From: Chitinophagales bacterium
GTDB lineage: Bacteria; Bacteroidota; Bacteroidia; Chitinophagales; Chitinophagaceae
NCBI GenBank assembly: GCA_021323755.1
Contig: JAJPKJ010000036.1
Location: forward strand, 204,813-268,812
Direction: 5' to 3'
Length of the DNA stretch: 64,000 nt
How positions within the stretch are numbered: position 1 is the stretch's first letter; each line of letters starts with the position of its first letter. A program made the position numbers and the translations under genes. The notes beneath the pieces were generated by a model. It was not told where the DNA came from, did no database searches, and saw only the letters and a list, made by a program, of their open reading frames with translations. Positions 9,035 to 19,118 of the stretch are shown here, one piece after another.

Positions 9035-11431
9035 TCACTCCATTCTCAAACTTTTCACCGGGTTCATCATTGCTGCTTTTATTGCATGCACACAAACAGT
9101 TAGGATCGCAAGTAAGATAGTTAATACGGCAGCAGCAATAAAGATCGTCCAGCTCATGTTGGTACGGTAAGCAAAATCCTGCAACCATTTTGTCATGGCA
9201 AACCAGGCAATGGGAAATGCAATTGCAATGGCAATTAATGCAAGAAGAATAAAATTCTTTGACAAGGCAATTACGATATCGCTTACGGATGCGCCCAATA
9301 CTTTCCGTATGCCCATTTCCTTGAAACGTTGTTGTGCCGCATAAGAAGATAATCCAAACAAACCCAGACAAGCAAGGACGATCGCGACTGAGGAAAATAA
9401 ATTCATCACTTTCCCGAGACGAATTTCCGATTCATACAATTTATTATAATCATCATCCATGAAACGATATTCGAAAGGCCGCGTTGGAACTAATGTTTTC
9501 CATTTGTCTTCCAAAAAAGAAATTGTCTGTGGAAGATTGTTACCACTCAGTTTCAATAACAATTCTCTTGACCACGATTCCGGGAAAAGTATATATCCTT
9601 TTATCGGATCGTGTAGCGATTGAAAATGAAAATCTTTTACAACGCCACTCACATATCCTGGACGATTATCTCCCAAAAACATTTTTTTTCCTACGGCTTC
9701 TTGGGGGGTCCATCCCAGTTGTTTTGCAGCGGATTCATTCAAAACAAAATGATACACTATCTTTTTTATGTCTATTTCATCGACTTGTTTTACCTCTTGT
9801 TTGGTATATCCCGTTCCTGCAATAATTTGCAAGCCTGTTGTTTTGATAAAATCTTCATCAGCCGGATTTGCAATGACTGCGATTTGTTGATTTTCGGGCA
9901 TAATTTCCGAGCGCATATTGTAACCACCCCCGCCCTCCACCGGAGAACGATGACAACGTGAAATGCTTAGTACGTCGGGGTTTTCTCTGAATTCCTCTTT
10001 GATCAGATCAATATGTGCCAGCATGGAATTATCAAGCGGTAATATCAAAACATGCTCGCGATCATAGCCCAGCTTTTTGTGCTGGACATAATACAATTGC
10101 TTTTGCATGATGAAAGTGGATACAATTAGAAAAACCGAAATGACAAATTGAAAAACGATCAGCGATTTTCGAAGCCATTGTCCTGAATCGCTGTTTTTAA
10201 AAGAACCTTTTAAAACTTTCACCGGTTGAAATCCTGAAAGTATTAAGGCAGGATAACTTCCTGCAATTAAACTTACACCTATAGCAATTCCGAACAAAAA
10301 TAAAATAAACGGTAAAGAAAAAAATGAACTTGCCTGCAACTGTCTTTGCGAAAGCTGATTAAAATACGGAAGTATTAATATGGAGATCAGTAAACTTATT
10401 ATGCCCGCTAAAACACACACCAGCGCTGACTCTCCGATAAATTGCCAGAACAATTGTTTTTTTTCTGCACCGATAACTTTTCTTATGCCAACTTCTTTTG
10501 CTCTTTCAATTGAGCGCGCAGTGCTCAGATTAATATAAGTTGAACACGCGATGATCAATATCAATAATGCAACGGCAGCAAGAATATAAATATAAGTGAT
10601 GCTGGTATTCGGTTCAAAGCCGCCATAAGGAGAATGTAAATGAATTTTATCGAAGGGTTCCAAATAGAAATTGACCGTAGCTCCCTGTCCGGCCATTTCT
10701 TTTTTCATAAAAGCCGGAAGTTTGGCCTGCAGCGTATTGACAGCATTTTCATTTTTTAATAATAGATAAGTGGTATAATTCGCATCCCAATATGTTTTCT
10801 CCCAATCGACTGTTAATCCCAGGGAAGAAAATGAAGCAAGAAAATCAAATTTGATCTGTGAATTCGATGGACAATCCCGGATCACTCCGGTTATCTGGTA
10901 AAGATTACTGTCGGTACCAACATGCAAAGCTTTACCAATGGGGTTTTCATCACCAAAATATTTCTTTGCGGTAGATTCAGTCAGCACCACATTGTACGGT
11001 GATGATAACACGTTTCGAATATTTCCCTGCAATAATTGAAATGAAAACAAATCGAAGAATGTTGAATCTGCAAACATGAATTTTTTTTCATCAATGAGTT
11101 TGTCTTTATAACCAATCACTCTTTCATATTCTACCATCTTTACCGCCGATTCCACTTCTGGAAATGTTCTTCTGAAAACAGATGCCACGCGCACGCTTGT
11201 ATAATTTCCTTTGTTTGATGACGGGCTTCCGTCAAAACTATATTCCATGATTACGCGCGCAATCCGATTTCCCTTTTGCTCAAAATCATCATAACTCAAT
11301 TCATGGTCAATATACAAGGCAATCAACAAACAACAAGTCAAACCAATGGTCAATCCTAAAATATTGATCAGTGAAGAAGTTTTGTTCTTCCAAAAATTGC
11401 GCAGAGCAATCTTTAAATAGTTTTTAAACAT
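9035..11431 (-). CDS. FtsX/MacB-like ABC permease, subgroup D
   Basis: 798 residues, start MFKNYLKIALRNFWKN. Coupling loops are KEVGIRKVIG and KEMGIRKVLG (704-713; the only KEMG in the array), and the tail is NPVKSLRME. Helix 2 carries CSTYINLSTARS where most paralogues have C(I/V)NF(M/I)NL. Before helix 2 it reads IHLHSPYGGFEPN. Periplasmic domain 2 has a glycine-rich stretch (VEGGGGYNMRSE) and an insertion of about ten residues around EVKQVDEIDIKK, absent from neighbours by eye. A 73-nt spacer separates it from the gene upstream (11505). Likely exports or signals through the shared adaptor and ATPase; substrate unknown. Confidence 0.93.
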   Translation of the reverse strand: MFKNYLKIALRNFWKNKTSSLINILGLTIGLTCCLLIALYIDHELSYDDFEQKGNRIARVIMEYSFDGSPSSNKGNYTSVRVASVFRRTFPEVESAVKMVEYERVIGYKDKLIDEKKFMFADSTFFDLFSFQLLQGNIRNVLSSPYNVVLTESTAKKYFGDENPIGKALHVGTDSNLYQITGVIRDCPSNSQIKFDFLASFSSLGLTVDWEKTYWDANYTTYLLLKNENAVNTLQAKLPAFMKKEMAGQGATVNFYLEPFDKIHLHSPYGGFEPNTSITYIYILAAVALLILIIACSTYINLSTARSIERAKEVGIRKVIGAEKKQLFWQFIGESALVCVLAGIISLLISILILPYFNQLSQRQLQASSFFSLPFILFLFGIAIGVSLIAGSYPALILSGFQPVKVLKGSFKNSDSGQWLRKSLIVFQFVISVFLIVSTFIMQKQLYYVQHKKLGYDREHVLILPLDNSMLAHIDLIKEEFRENPDVLSISRCHRSPVEGGGGYNMRSEIMPENQQIAVIANPADEDFIKTTGLQIIAGTGYTKQEVKQVDEIDIKKIVYHFVLNESAAKQLGWTPQEAVGKKMFLGDNRPGYVSGVVKDFHFQSLHDPIKGYILFPESWSRELLLKLSGNNLPQTISFLEDKWKTLVPTRPFEYRFMDDDYNKLYESEIRLGKVMNLFSSVAIVLACLGLFGLSSYAAQQRFKEMGIRKVLGASVSDIVIALSKNFILLALIAIAIAFPIAWFAMTKWLQDFAYRTNMSWTIFIAAAVLTILLAILTVCVHAIKAAMMNPVKSLRME

Positions 11432-11504
11432 AAAATGAAATTTATTAGTTGCCCAAGGTGACCATTGCTCAATTCAGCAGTTGAGAAAAGTTCATTTTTG
11501 CAAC

Positions 11505-13889
11505 TTATTCTGTTCTCAAACTTTTCACCGGGTTCGCTACCGCAGCTTTTATTGCTTGGAAACTTACGGTTATTAAGGTGACGACAATGGACAACAATAC
11601 AACCACTACAAAAACGCTGATGCCGATACCTGTTTTATAAGTATAGGTTTTCAGCCATTCATTCATAAAATACCAGCTAATGGGAATTGCGATTCCGCAA
11701 GAAATCAAAACAAGTATCACAAAATCTTTAGAAAGTAATTGCCAAAGATTGAAAACAGATGCACCAAGCACTTTTCGCACCCCAATTTCCTTTACACGTT
11801 GCTCGGCGGTAAAAGAGGCCAATCCAAAAAGCCCAAGACAAGAAATAAAAATGGCCAACACAGCAATGATAGCTGCAAGATTTCCAACCAATTCTTCGTA
11901 ATTAAATTTTTTGGCATATTCTTCATCAGCGAATTTATATTCGAACGGAAAAGCAGGATTGTATTTATCAAAGATGGGTTTTATCCGGCTGATCGCTGTC
12001 GATGCGGAGAGTGCTGGATTTAAACGAATATTAATATAACCAACCCAATCTTTATTAAATATTATGGTGAGCGGAGAAATAGGCCGGTAAGGAGATTCCA
12101 TTTGCATATCCGGAACTACACCCAGCACAACCATCGGCTTATCATTCCACTTCAACATTTCTCCCACAGGATTTTTTAATCCCATTCGCTTTACCGCAGC
12201 CTGGTTCAAAATGACTCCGTTTGAATCTGCAAAGTCTCTTGAAAAATCTCTGCCATCGACCAGTTTAACTCCCAGCGTCTTGGAATAGTCGTAAGTGGTA
12301 ACAATGGTTGAAAATACGACGGTTTTTTCAACAGGTTGGCTATTTTTCCACTCCCAACCATTATTGTTGCTGTAAATATCAGAAGGAGGAGAATTGGTTT
12401 GACAAACCGAGATAGCTGCCCCCGAACTCAATAATTCCTGCCGAATGATCTCCAAATTTTTCTTGATATCGTCAGACCAATTCACAGTAATCAATCCTCT
12501 ATTGTTAAACCCGATGGGTTGATTTTTCCCAAATTGTATTTGCTGATTAATAATGATTGTGCCGATCATCAACACGACTGAACTTGCAAATTGTAAAACA
12601 ACCAATATCTTGCGTGGTAATGAACTGCTTCTGCCTGCCTTCAAATTTCCTTTCAGCACGCGCACTGGATTGAAAGAAGAAAGATAAAATGCTGGATAGC
12701 TTCCGGCCAATAAACCAGTGATAACCGTAAATGCGATCATTATCCCCCAAAAAATCGGATTGGTAATCTGCAGGCTCATTTGTTTATCGGTAAGTGTATT
12801 AAAGAATGGTAATGCAATGATCACAATTCCTAATGCCAGGACAAATGCCAATGCAGCGATCAACATTGATTCACTCAAAAATTGATTGATCAATTGACTT
12901 CTCCCCGATCCAACTGCTTTACGAACGCCAACTTCTTTTGCTCTTTTTTCAGAACGTGCAGTACTTAAATTCATAAAATTGATGCAGGCAATGAGCAAAA
13001 CAATGAGTCCTAAAATGCCAAACATCTTTACATATTTTATAAAACCACCAACATTCTTACCATTTTCAAAGTCGCTATACAATCTCCATTTTTTCATCGG
13101 GTGAATGAATACTTCAGGGATAATATGTTTCAAAGTGTTTTCATCTGTGAAATGAGAAAGCACCACATTCTTTATTTTTGCGTCAACACTTTTTTCGGTT
13201 GCATTATCATTTAACTGCACAAAAACCTGCCAGGAATTATTTCCCCAATTTGTTTTATGATATAATTTAACCCAATCGTAAATTTTTTCCTGCAGCGAAA
13301 ATGGGATCAGGTAATCGAAATTCAGAGAGCTGTTTTTCGGTTGCTTTTCAACAACAGCGGTCACTTTAAGGTTTGTCTGGTTATCTAATTTTACGGCTTT
13401 CCCAATGGGATTTTCATTACCAAAAAGAATTTTAGCTGTTTCGTTTGTCAGCACAATTGAATAAGGATCCCGCAGTGGCTCTTTGTCGCCATCAAGGATT
13501 TTTAATGAGAACATGTTTACCGCCTCATCGCCGATAAAATGTCCGAATTTGCTTATTTTCTTTTCTCCATATACAAGCGAATGAGGTTGTCCCCAATCAC
13601 ACATTGCCACCCCTTTGAAATCAGGACATTTACTTTTCAGTTCATCGCCCAATGGAAAAGGCAAAGCTTGTTGCGAGTAACGTTTCCCATCAAAAGTCTG
13701 GTGCATCATTACCTGATATAGCGTTTCGTAATTCTTAAAATTCCGGTTTGCCGAAGCTTCATCATAAATCCATAAACCGATGATCATGGCCACAGCCATA
13801 CCCGAAGCCAGTCCGGCAATATTGATAAAAGAATACACCTTATTTTTTATCAAATTTCTCCAGGCGATTTTAAAATAATTCTTAAGCAT
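11505..13889 (-). CDS. FtsX/MacB-like ABC permease, subgroup B
   Basis: 794 residues, start MLKNYFKIAWRNLIKN. Subgroup B is marked by a W-x-LY-x-x-F-x-(N/K)G-x-x-x-GG segment before helix 2 (here WRLYSDFENGKNVGG) and STARSEKRAKEVG at loop 1. Loop 1 is KEVGVRKAVG, loop 2 KEIGVRKVLG at 700-709, tail NPVKSLRTE. Periplasmic domain 2 contains YSNNNGWEWKNSQP and later MESPYRPISP, both close to the genes at 13957 and 35205. Helix 1 is AMVIGLWIYDE-like rather than the CCLLI type of subgroup D. It sits 67 nt from the next upstream gene, a close relative. Substrate unknown. Confidence 0.93.
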   Translation of the reverse strand: MLKNYFKIAWRNLIKNKVYSFINIAGLASGMAVAMIIGLWIYDEASANRNFKNYETLYQVMMHQTFDGKRYSQQALPFPLGDELKSKCPDFKGVAMCDWGQPHSLVYGEKKISKFGHFIGDEAVNMFSLKILDGDKEPLRDPYSIVLTNETAKILFGNENPIGKAVKLDNQTNLKVTAVVEKQPKNSSLNFDYLIPFSLQEKIYDWVKLYHKTNWGNNSWQVFVQLNDNATEKSVDAKIKNVVLSHFTDENTLKHIIPEVFIHPMKKWRLYSDFENGKNVGGFIKYVKMFGILGLIVLLIACINFMNLSTARSEKRAKEVGVRKAVGSGRSQLINQFLSESMLIAALAFVLALGIVIIALPFFNTLTDKQMSLQITNPIFWGIMIAFTVITGLLAGSYPAFYLSSFNPVRVLKGNLKAGRSSSLPRKILVVLQFASSVVLMIGTIIINQQIQFGKNQPIGFNNRGLITVNWSDDIKKNLEIIRQELLSSGAAISVCQTNSPPSDIYSNNNGWEWKNSQPVEKTVVFSTIVTTYDYSKTLGVKLVDGRDFSRDFADSNGVILNQAAVKRMGLKNPVGEMLKWNDKPMVVLGVVPDMQMESPYRPISPLTIIFNKDWVGYINIRLNPALSASTAISRIKPIFDKYNPAFPFEYKFADEEYAKKFNYEELVGNLAAIIAVLAIFISCLGLFGLASFTAEQRVKEIGVRKVLGASVFNLWQLLSKDFVILVLISCGIAIPISWYFMNEWLKTYTYKTGIGISVFVVVVLLSIVVTLITVSFQAIKAAVANPVKSLRTE

Positions 13890-13956
13890 AAAAAGGTATT
13901 TCAGATTTTGAGGTGGATGATTTCTTTATTATCGATTTTCGCTTCGAGCAATTTGT

Positions 13957-16317
13957 TTACTCTGTTCTCAAACTCTTCACCGGGTTTGCGACAGCCGCTT
14001 TAATTGCCTGGAAACTTACCGTTACCAACGAAATAATAATCGATAATAATCCCGCTGCAACAAAAACCCACCACTGAATGCTGATTCGATAATCATAATT
14101 CTGCAACCACTTGTGCATAGCATACCATGCAACAGGTGAAGCGATGAGAATTGAAATGAGAACGAGCATAAGAAATTCTTTTGATAATAATGAAGTGATG
14201 CTGAAAACAGATGCTCCCAAAACTTTTCTCACACCAATTTCTTTGATCCTGTTTTCTGCCATGTAAGTGGCAAGCCCAAACAATCCCAAGCAGGAAATAA
14301 AAATGGTAAGCGCTGCAAAAAGTCCGATGAGTGTTGCGGTACGTTTTGTATCGGCAAATTTTTGCTCATATTCTTTGTCAATGAATTTGTACTCGAACGG
14401 GTATTCAGGATTGTATTTTTTAAAAATCTTCTCCGTTGCCTTCAAATTCTGAGACATGCTTCTGTTGCGATCAAACTTGATATGAATAACATTGAACCAT
14501 CCTTTGCTGCCTTCAATAAACATTGGATCTAATGGACGATAAGGCGACTGAAGAATAAAATCTTTGATTACACCAACTATATGCCAGTCCCTGTCATCTG
14601 TTTTTAAAATTTGCCCGATGGGGTTTTTTAATTTCATGTGTCTGACCGCAGATTCGTTGACCAAACATGCAAGCGAATCTGAAGGATAATCTCTCAGATC
14701 GAGGTCGCGACCTTCCAATAATGTAAAGCCTGCAGTCTTCACGATATCTTCATCAGCACAAAAACGATTGAAAATTGTTTTATCATTTATATCTTTTCCA
14801 GGCCACTCCATTCCCCAGGTATTGCTCCATCCTTCTGTGAGCGGCGCACTTGTTTTACTCACAGCGGTTGCCGTTCCGCTGTTTAATAATTCCTGTTTGA
14901 TTAATTTATAATTCTTATCAATATCGCCAGTAATAAAATGATAAATAAGGTTATCTTTTGCGTAACCTGCCTGTCTTTCCTGCGCATAATTTATTTGCCT
15001 TTCAACAATAATGGTACATATTATAAGAATGATGGCGAATGTAAACTGCAGTACCACCAATACTTTACGCGGATTGATGGCCGCATGCGCCGCTTTGAAA
15101 GTACCTTTCAAAACTTTTACCGGCTGAAAAGATGATAAATAAAATGCAGGATAGCTTCCGGCAAGTATGCCGGTGAACAAAACAAAAGCCAAACCTTCTA
15201 TCCAAAAATAAATATTACCATATCCAATGCGGAGTTGTTGTTCAGTGAGTGTATTGAATGCCGGAAGACAAAGTTGCACCACGCCGAGGGCAATAAGACC
15301 GGCGATAAAAGCTAAGAATACAGATTCGCTGATAAACTGACCAATCAATGATTGTTTTTGTGCGCCGACAACTTTTCGAATGCCTACTTCTTTTGCCCGT
15401 TTCTCACTTCGTGCAGTAGAAAGATTCATAAAATTGATACAGGCAATCAATAAAATGAACGCTGCAATGATGCCAAACATCCGCACCGTTTCTATTTCTC
15501 CCCCAACAACTTTTCCTTTTTCAAAATCTGTATACAAATGCCACATTTTTGCCGGGTGAAGAAATATTTCTATTTTTTCTTTGCCGTCAAGATGTTTTAT
15601 AATTACGTTTTTTATCTTTTCATTTACATTGGCCAGAGAAACATTCTCTTTTAGTTGCACAAAGGTCTGTGTGGAGTTATTATCCCAGTTACTATCGCTC
15701 CATCCTCTTTTATCCATATAAGCCCAGGGAATCAGATAATCAAATTTGAATCTTGTATTATTGGGCAAATCTTTCATTATTGCTTTTACTGTAAAATTAT
15801 CCTGGTTATCAAGCTTCACTATTTTGCCCATCGGGTCTTCGCTGCCGAACAATCTTTTTGCAAAAGATTCTGTCAGTGTTATGGAATAAATATCACTCAA
15901 TGCAGTGTTCACATTTCCTTTTACAATCGGAAAACTGAACATGGTTAAAAAGGCAGGATCAACGCAGGTTCCTTCAGCGGTTAGACGTTTTTCACCGAGT
16001 GAAAATAAAAAACTGTTACCCCAATTCACACGTGTTGTATTCTCTATCTCCGGGTAATCCTGTTTTAATGTAGGTCCGAGTATTTTCGGTGTTGTATTCC
16101 AACTGTGCAGATCTGCATCAAATATTTCCCGATCATAAACTTCATACAAGACGTCCTTATTTTTATGAAAGAGATCATAACTCATTTCATTTTGAATGAA
16201 CAATAAAATGACGATGGCGCTTGCCATACCAATAGCCAGTCCGAATATATTAATGGCAGAAAAGCCTTTGCTGCGCCAAAGATTCCTTATAGCAATTTTG
16301 AAGAAGTTTTTTATCAT
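13957..16317 (-). CDS. FtsX/MacB-like ABC permease, subgroup B
   Basis: 786 residues from the ATG at 16315-16317, reading MIKNFFKIAIRNLW. An in-frame ATG ten codons earlier (16347) is possible, but the family always begins at this M-x-KN-(Y/F)-F motif, so the inner start is preferred. Loop 1 is KEVGIRKVVG, loop 2 KEIGVRKVLG at 692-701, tail NPVKSLRTE. Subgroup markers are WHLYTDFEKGKVVGG and, in periplasmic domain 2, TEGWSNTWGMEWPGK followed by LQSPYRPLDP. Together with the gene at 11505 it forms the most similar-looking adjacent pair in the array, so a local duplication is plausible there. A 316-nt spacer lies upstream. Substrate unknown. Confidence 0.92.
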   Translation of the reverse strand: MIKNFFKIAIRNLWRSKGFSAINIFGLAIGMASAIVILLFIQNEMSYDLFHKNKDVLYEVYDREIFDADLHSWNTTPKILGPTLKQDYPEIENTTRVNWGNSFLFSLGEKRLTAEGTCVDPAFLTMFSFPIVKGNVNTALSDIYSITLTESFAKRLFGSEDPMGKIVKLDNQDNFTVKAIMKDLPNNTRFKFDYLIPWAYMDKRGWSDSNWDNNSTQTFVQLKENVSLANVNEKIKNVIIKHLDGKEKIEIFLHPAKMWHLYTDFEKGKVVGGEIETVRMFGIIAAFILLIACINFMNLSTARSEKRAKEVGIRKVVGAQKQSLIGQFISESVFLAFIAGLIALGVVQLCLPAFNTLTEQQLRIGYGNIYFWIEGLAFVLFTGILAGSYPAFYLSSFQPVKVLKGTFKAAHAAINPRKVLVVLQFTFAIILIICTIIVERQINYAQERQAGYAKDNLIYHFITGDIDKNYKLIKQELLNSGTATAVSKTSAPLTEGWSNTWGMEWPGKDINDKTIFNRFCADEDIVKTAGFTLLEGRDLDLRDYPSDSLACLVNESAVRHMKLKNPIGQILKTDDRDWHIVGVIKDFILQSPYRPLDPMFIEGSKGWFNVIHIKFDRNRSMSQNLKATEKIFKKYNPEYPFEYKFIDKEYEQKFADTKRTATLIGLFAALTIFISCLGLFGLATYMAENRIKEIGVRKVLGASVFSITSLLSKEFLMLVLISILIASPVAWYAMHKWLQNYDYRISIQWWVFVAAGLLSIIISLVTVSFQAIKAAVANPVKSLRTE

Positions 16318-16482
16318 ATAGCCTTTTTGGTTTCTATTGCATGGCAATAAAGTCGTTCAACAAGAAAAGAATGTTGCTTTTCGGATAATGTTTTTTCACC
16401 AGTTATCTGGCTGGCGATTACATCCTGATGCTTCATTTGAGAATAATGAGGGAAATAGGGAAAAAATCATGCTTCACACATT

Positions 16483-16541
16483 GTCGAATAGCATCCTTAC
16501 CATACCATAGTGCGACGCAATGATCTTGAATAATGTTACAA
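16483..16541 (+). repeat. Intergenic hairpin repeat, copy b
   Basis: Sits in the 316-nt gene-free stretch 16318-16633. The core GTGCGACGCA is identical to copy a (6422-6480); the left flank GAATAGCATCCTTACC and the right flank TGATCTTGAATAATGTTACA match it at most positions. The rest of the gap shows no open frame of note and no copy of the array's direct-repeat regulatory motif; TGTTGCTTTTCGGATA near 16373 is only a weak resemblance. It is the longest unexplained spacer inside the array apart from the two regulatory gaps. Confidence 0.5.
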
Positions 16542-16633
16542 TGCCGGAGCATATTATTTTCTGATTCTTGATGCCTGCTGCCTGATTTAAGAAATGGCAA
16601 GGCCCAAAACCAGCATCCCTAATTCAACAATGC

Positions 16634-19015
16634 CTATTCCGTTCTTAAACTCTTCACCGGGTTTGCCACAGCTGCTTTTATTGCCTGTGCGCTGACTGTT
16701 ACCATTGCAATTAATACGGCAAGGAGGGCAGCCGTTGCAAATAGCCACCAGTGAATGTTTACCTGATAGGCAAAACCCTGGAGCCACTTTTGTGTGATGA
16801 AATACCCGGCAGGAATTGCAATTGCCGTTCCGATCAAAACAGGTTTGAGTAGATCCTTTGATAACAAAATGACGATATTTTCTACTGAAGAACCAAGCAC
16901 TTTTCTTATCCCGATCTCTTTTGTTTTTTTCATTGCCGTGTAGGATGCTAATCCGAACAAACCAAGACAGGCGATGAAAATGGCGATTGCTGAAAAAATG
17001 GTGAGAATAGATTCTTGTCTTTCCTCAGATTTATACTGTTGATTAAACTGCTCATCTAAAAAATTGTATTCAAATGGGTAAGCCGGAGCAAGACTTGTAT
17101 AAATATTTCTAATCCGGTTCAGCGTTGCCTGAAGATTTCCGGGTTTAATACGAACCAGCGCAAGACGCCGGTCATCATTAGGGGCAATTACAAATGGCTG
17201 GATCGGATCTTTCAATGAAGAAAAATGAAAATCCTCCACCACGCCAACAATATTTCTGCGAAGACTGTCTCTCATTTTATTCTTTATCCATTTGCCAACG
17301 GCTTCCTGCGGCGTGTAACCTAACTTTGTTGCGGTTGCCCTGTTAATAAGAGCCGCTTGCAAAGAATCCGTTTGATATTGTGCAGAAAGATCTCTACCAG
17401 CAATGATTTTTAATCCGAGGGTTTTTGCAAATTCAAAATCTGCAAATTCTGTATTGATCAATAAGGATTCGTTCGGCTTGGCCTGCGCTTCAAATGTATG
17501 TGTGTCGTGAAATCCACCGGGTTCACCGGACATCAAAGAAACGCTGGACACAGCTTGATCATTTGCTAATTGATTCTTAAAAAGAATTTTCTTTTCGGAG
17601 ATATCGTTATTATCAAGTCTGATAATGATTGCATGTTCTTTATTAAAACCAAGATCAATATTCTGCATATAATTCATCTGCTTTAAAATAACGGCGATGC
17701 TGATGATCAGCAATACCGAAATGCTGAATTGAATAACAACCAAAGTCTTTCTGAAAAAAGATCCTCGTTTTCCAACTTTTAATTTTCCCTTTAATGAATC
17801 GATCGGAGAAAATGAAGAAAGTAATAATGCCGGATAGCTTCCTGCGAGTAAACCAACAACTAAAATTATTCCGGCAATAAAAATATATACCAAAGGATTA
17901 GACCAGTACGATGGCATTGTATAACCCAATAGACTATTGTAAGCGGGCATTAACAATTGTAATAACCCAAGCGCAAGAATTGACGAAAGTATTGCAAATA
18001 AAAATGCTTCTCCGATAAACTGAGTGATCAGCTGATTTCGCAATGCACCCAATACTTTCCGAAGTCCAACTTCTTTGGAACGGTCGGTTGCCCGCGCTGT
18101 AGCAAGATTCATAAAATTGATGCAGGCAATAACCAAAATCAAAATAGCAATGGACATAAAAATATACACTACACTTTTGCTGCCATGTTTTACATTGTCA
18201 AATTGCAAACTCTGAAAATAAATATCCTTCAGTGGATCAATGGTGAGATCCATTGAAAAACCTTGTTCTTTGTAATACTTTCCGAGGTATTTATCCATGA
18301 AATTCGGAAACCTGCTTATTAATTTTTTTGGATCGGTATTCGGATTGAGCTGAATATAAGTAAACAACATGTTGTTTGGAAACTGGTTGTACCAGGGTCT
18401 GTCCTTATAATAAGAAATCGGCGCAACCATATCAAAATATAAATGAGAATTTGAAGGCACATCTTTTGCAATACCTGTTACCGTTAATTTTATTGTTTTG
18501 TTCCATTCGATGACTTTTCCAATCGGATCCTGGTTGCCAAAATATTTTTTTGCAGTTGTTTCCGTAAGTACAATGCTAAGCGGATCTTTTAGAACACTGG
18601 CGGCGTTCCCTTTTATTAACGGGAAACTGAAAAACTCAAAGAAGTTATCATCTACGAGATAAATATTCTTTTCATTGAACCCGATATTGTTATAAGTGAT
18701 CAGGTCATTATCTGGCATTACTCGCACCGCTTTTTGAATTGCGTCGGGATAATCGTTAAGCAAGGCTGTTGAATATGCCGGCGACAACCAGGCCACTTCT
18801 TCTTTGCCTGCGCCGTTAAGATTCCCAACGCGCATTACCCGATAAATATCTTTTTCGTTTTTATGAAAACCATCATAACTCAATTCATGAGCGATGAAAA
18901 GAAAAATCATCAGACAACAGGTAATACCAACTGTTAATCCTAAAATATTGATTATAGAAAATATTTTTTGTTTCTTTAATTTCCGAAACCCGAGGAGAAA
19001 ATAGTTTTTAAACAT
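16634..19015 (-). CDS. FtsX/MacB-like ABC permease, subgroup D, divergent N-terminus
   Basis: 793 residues, start MFKNYFLLGFRKLKKQKIFS; the usual KIAxRNL is replaced by LLGFRKL. Loop 1 is KEVGLRKVLG at 314-323, loop 2 KEIGIRKVLG-S at 699-708, tail NPVKSLRTE. The segment before helix 2 (DIYFQSLQFDNVKHG) departs from the IHLHS form of other D members. The last helix carries VTVSAQAIKAA. Its downstream neighbour is a further B-type gene after the 316-nt gap, so subgroups are interleaved here. Substrate unknown. Confidence 0.92.
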   Translation of the reverse strand: MFKNYFLLGFRKLKKQKIFSIINILGLTVGITCCLMIFLFIAHELSYDGFHKNEKDIYRVMRVGNLNGAGKEEVAWLSPAYSTALLNDYPDAIQKAVRVMPDNDLITYNNIGFNEKNIYLVDDNFFEFFSFPLIKGNAASVLKDPLSIVLTETTAKKYFGNQDPIGKVIEWNKTIKLTVTGIAKDVPSNSHLYFDMVAPISYYKDRPWYNQFPNNMLFTYIQLNPNTDPKKLISRFPNFMDKYLGKYYKEQGFSMDLTIDPLKDIYFQSLQFDNVKHGSKSVVYIFMSIAILILVIACINFMNLATARATDRSKEVGLRKVLGALRNQLITQFIGEAFLFAILSSILALGLLQLLMPAYNSLLGYTMPSYWSNPLVYIFIAGIILVVGLLAGSYPALLLSSFSPIDSLKGKLKVGKRGSFFRKTLVVIQFSISVLLIISIAVILKQMNYMQNIDLGFNKEHAIIIRLDNNDISEKKILFKNQLANDQAVSSVSLMSGEPGGFHDTHTFEAQAKPNESLLINTEFADFEFAKTLGLKIIAGRDLSAQYQTDSLQAALINRATATKLGYTPQEAVGKWIKNKMRDSLRRNIVGVVEDFHFSSLKDPIQPFVIAPNDDRRLALVRIKPGNLQATLNRIRNIYTSLAPAYPFEYNFLDEQFNQQYKSEERQESILTIFSAIAIFIACLGLFGLASYTAMKKTKEIGIRKVLGSSVENIVILLSKDLLKPVLIGTAIAIPAGYFITQKWLQGFAYQVNIHWWLFATAALLAVLIAMVTVSAQAIKAAVANPVKSLRTE

Positions 19016-19118
19016 AAAATGTTATTTCAGATTGCTGAACTTGCGATATATGATTTCTAATTTTTCAATTATACATTACGGGTGGTAATGCCAATAACTA
19101 TCGGCTATTAACTTTTAG

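Noticed and set aside
16318..16347. Longer start for the permease at 13957
   Set aside because: The ten extra residues (MPCNRNQKGY) do not occur in paralogues, all of which start at the M-x-KN-(Y/F)-F motif or a close variant.
16360..16400. Possible third copy of the array's direct-repeat regulatory motif (TGTTGCTTTTCGGATA)
   Set aside because: Several mismatches, no second repeat at 22-bp spacing, and none of the flanking GATTTACAGG or TATACGA sequence.
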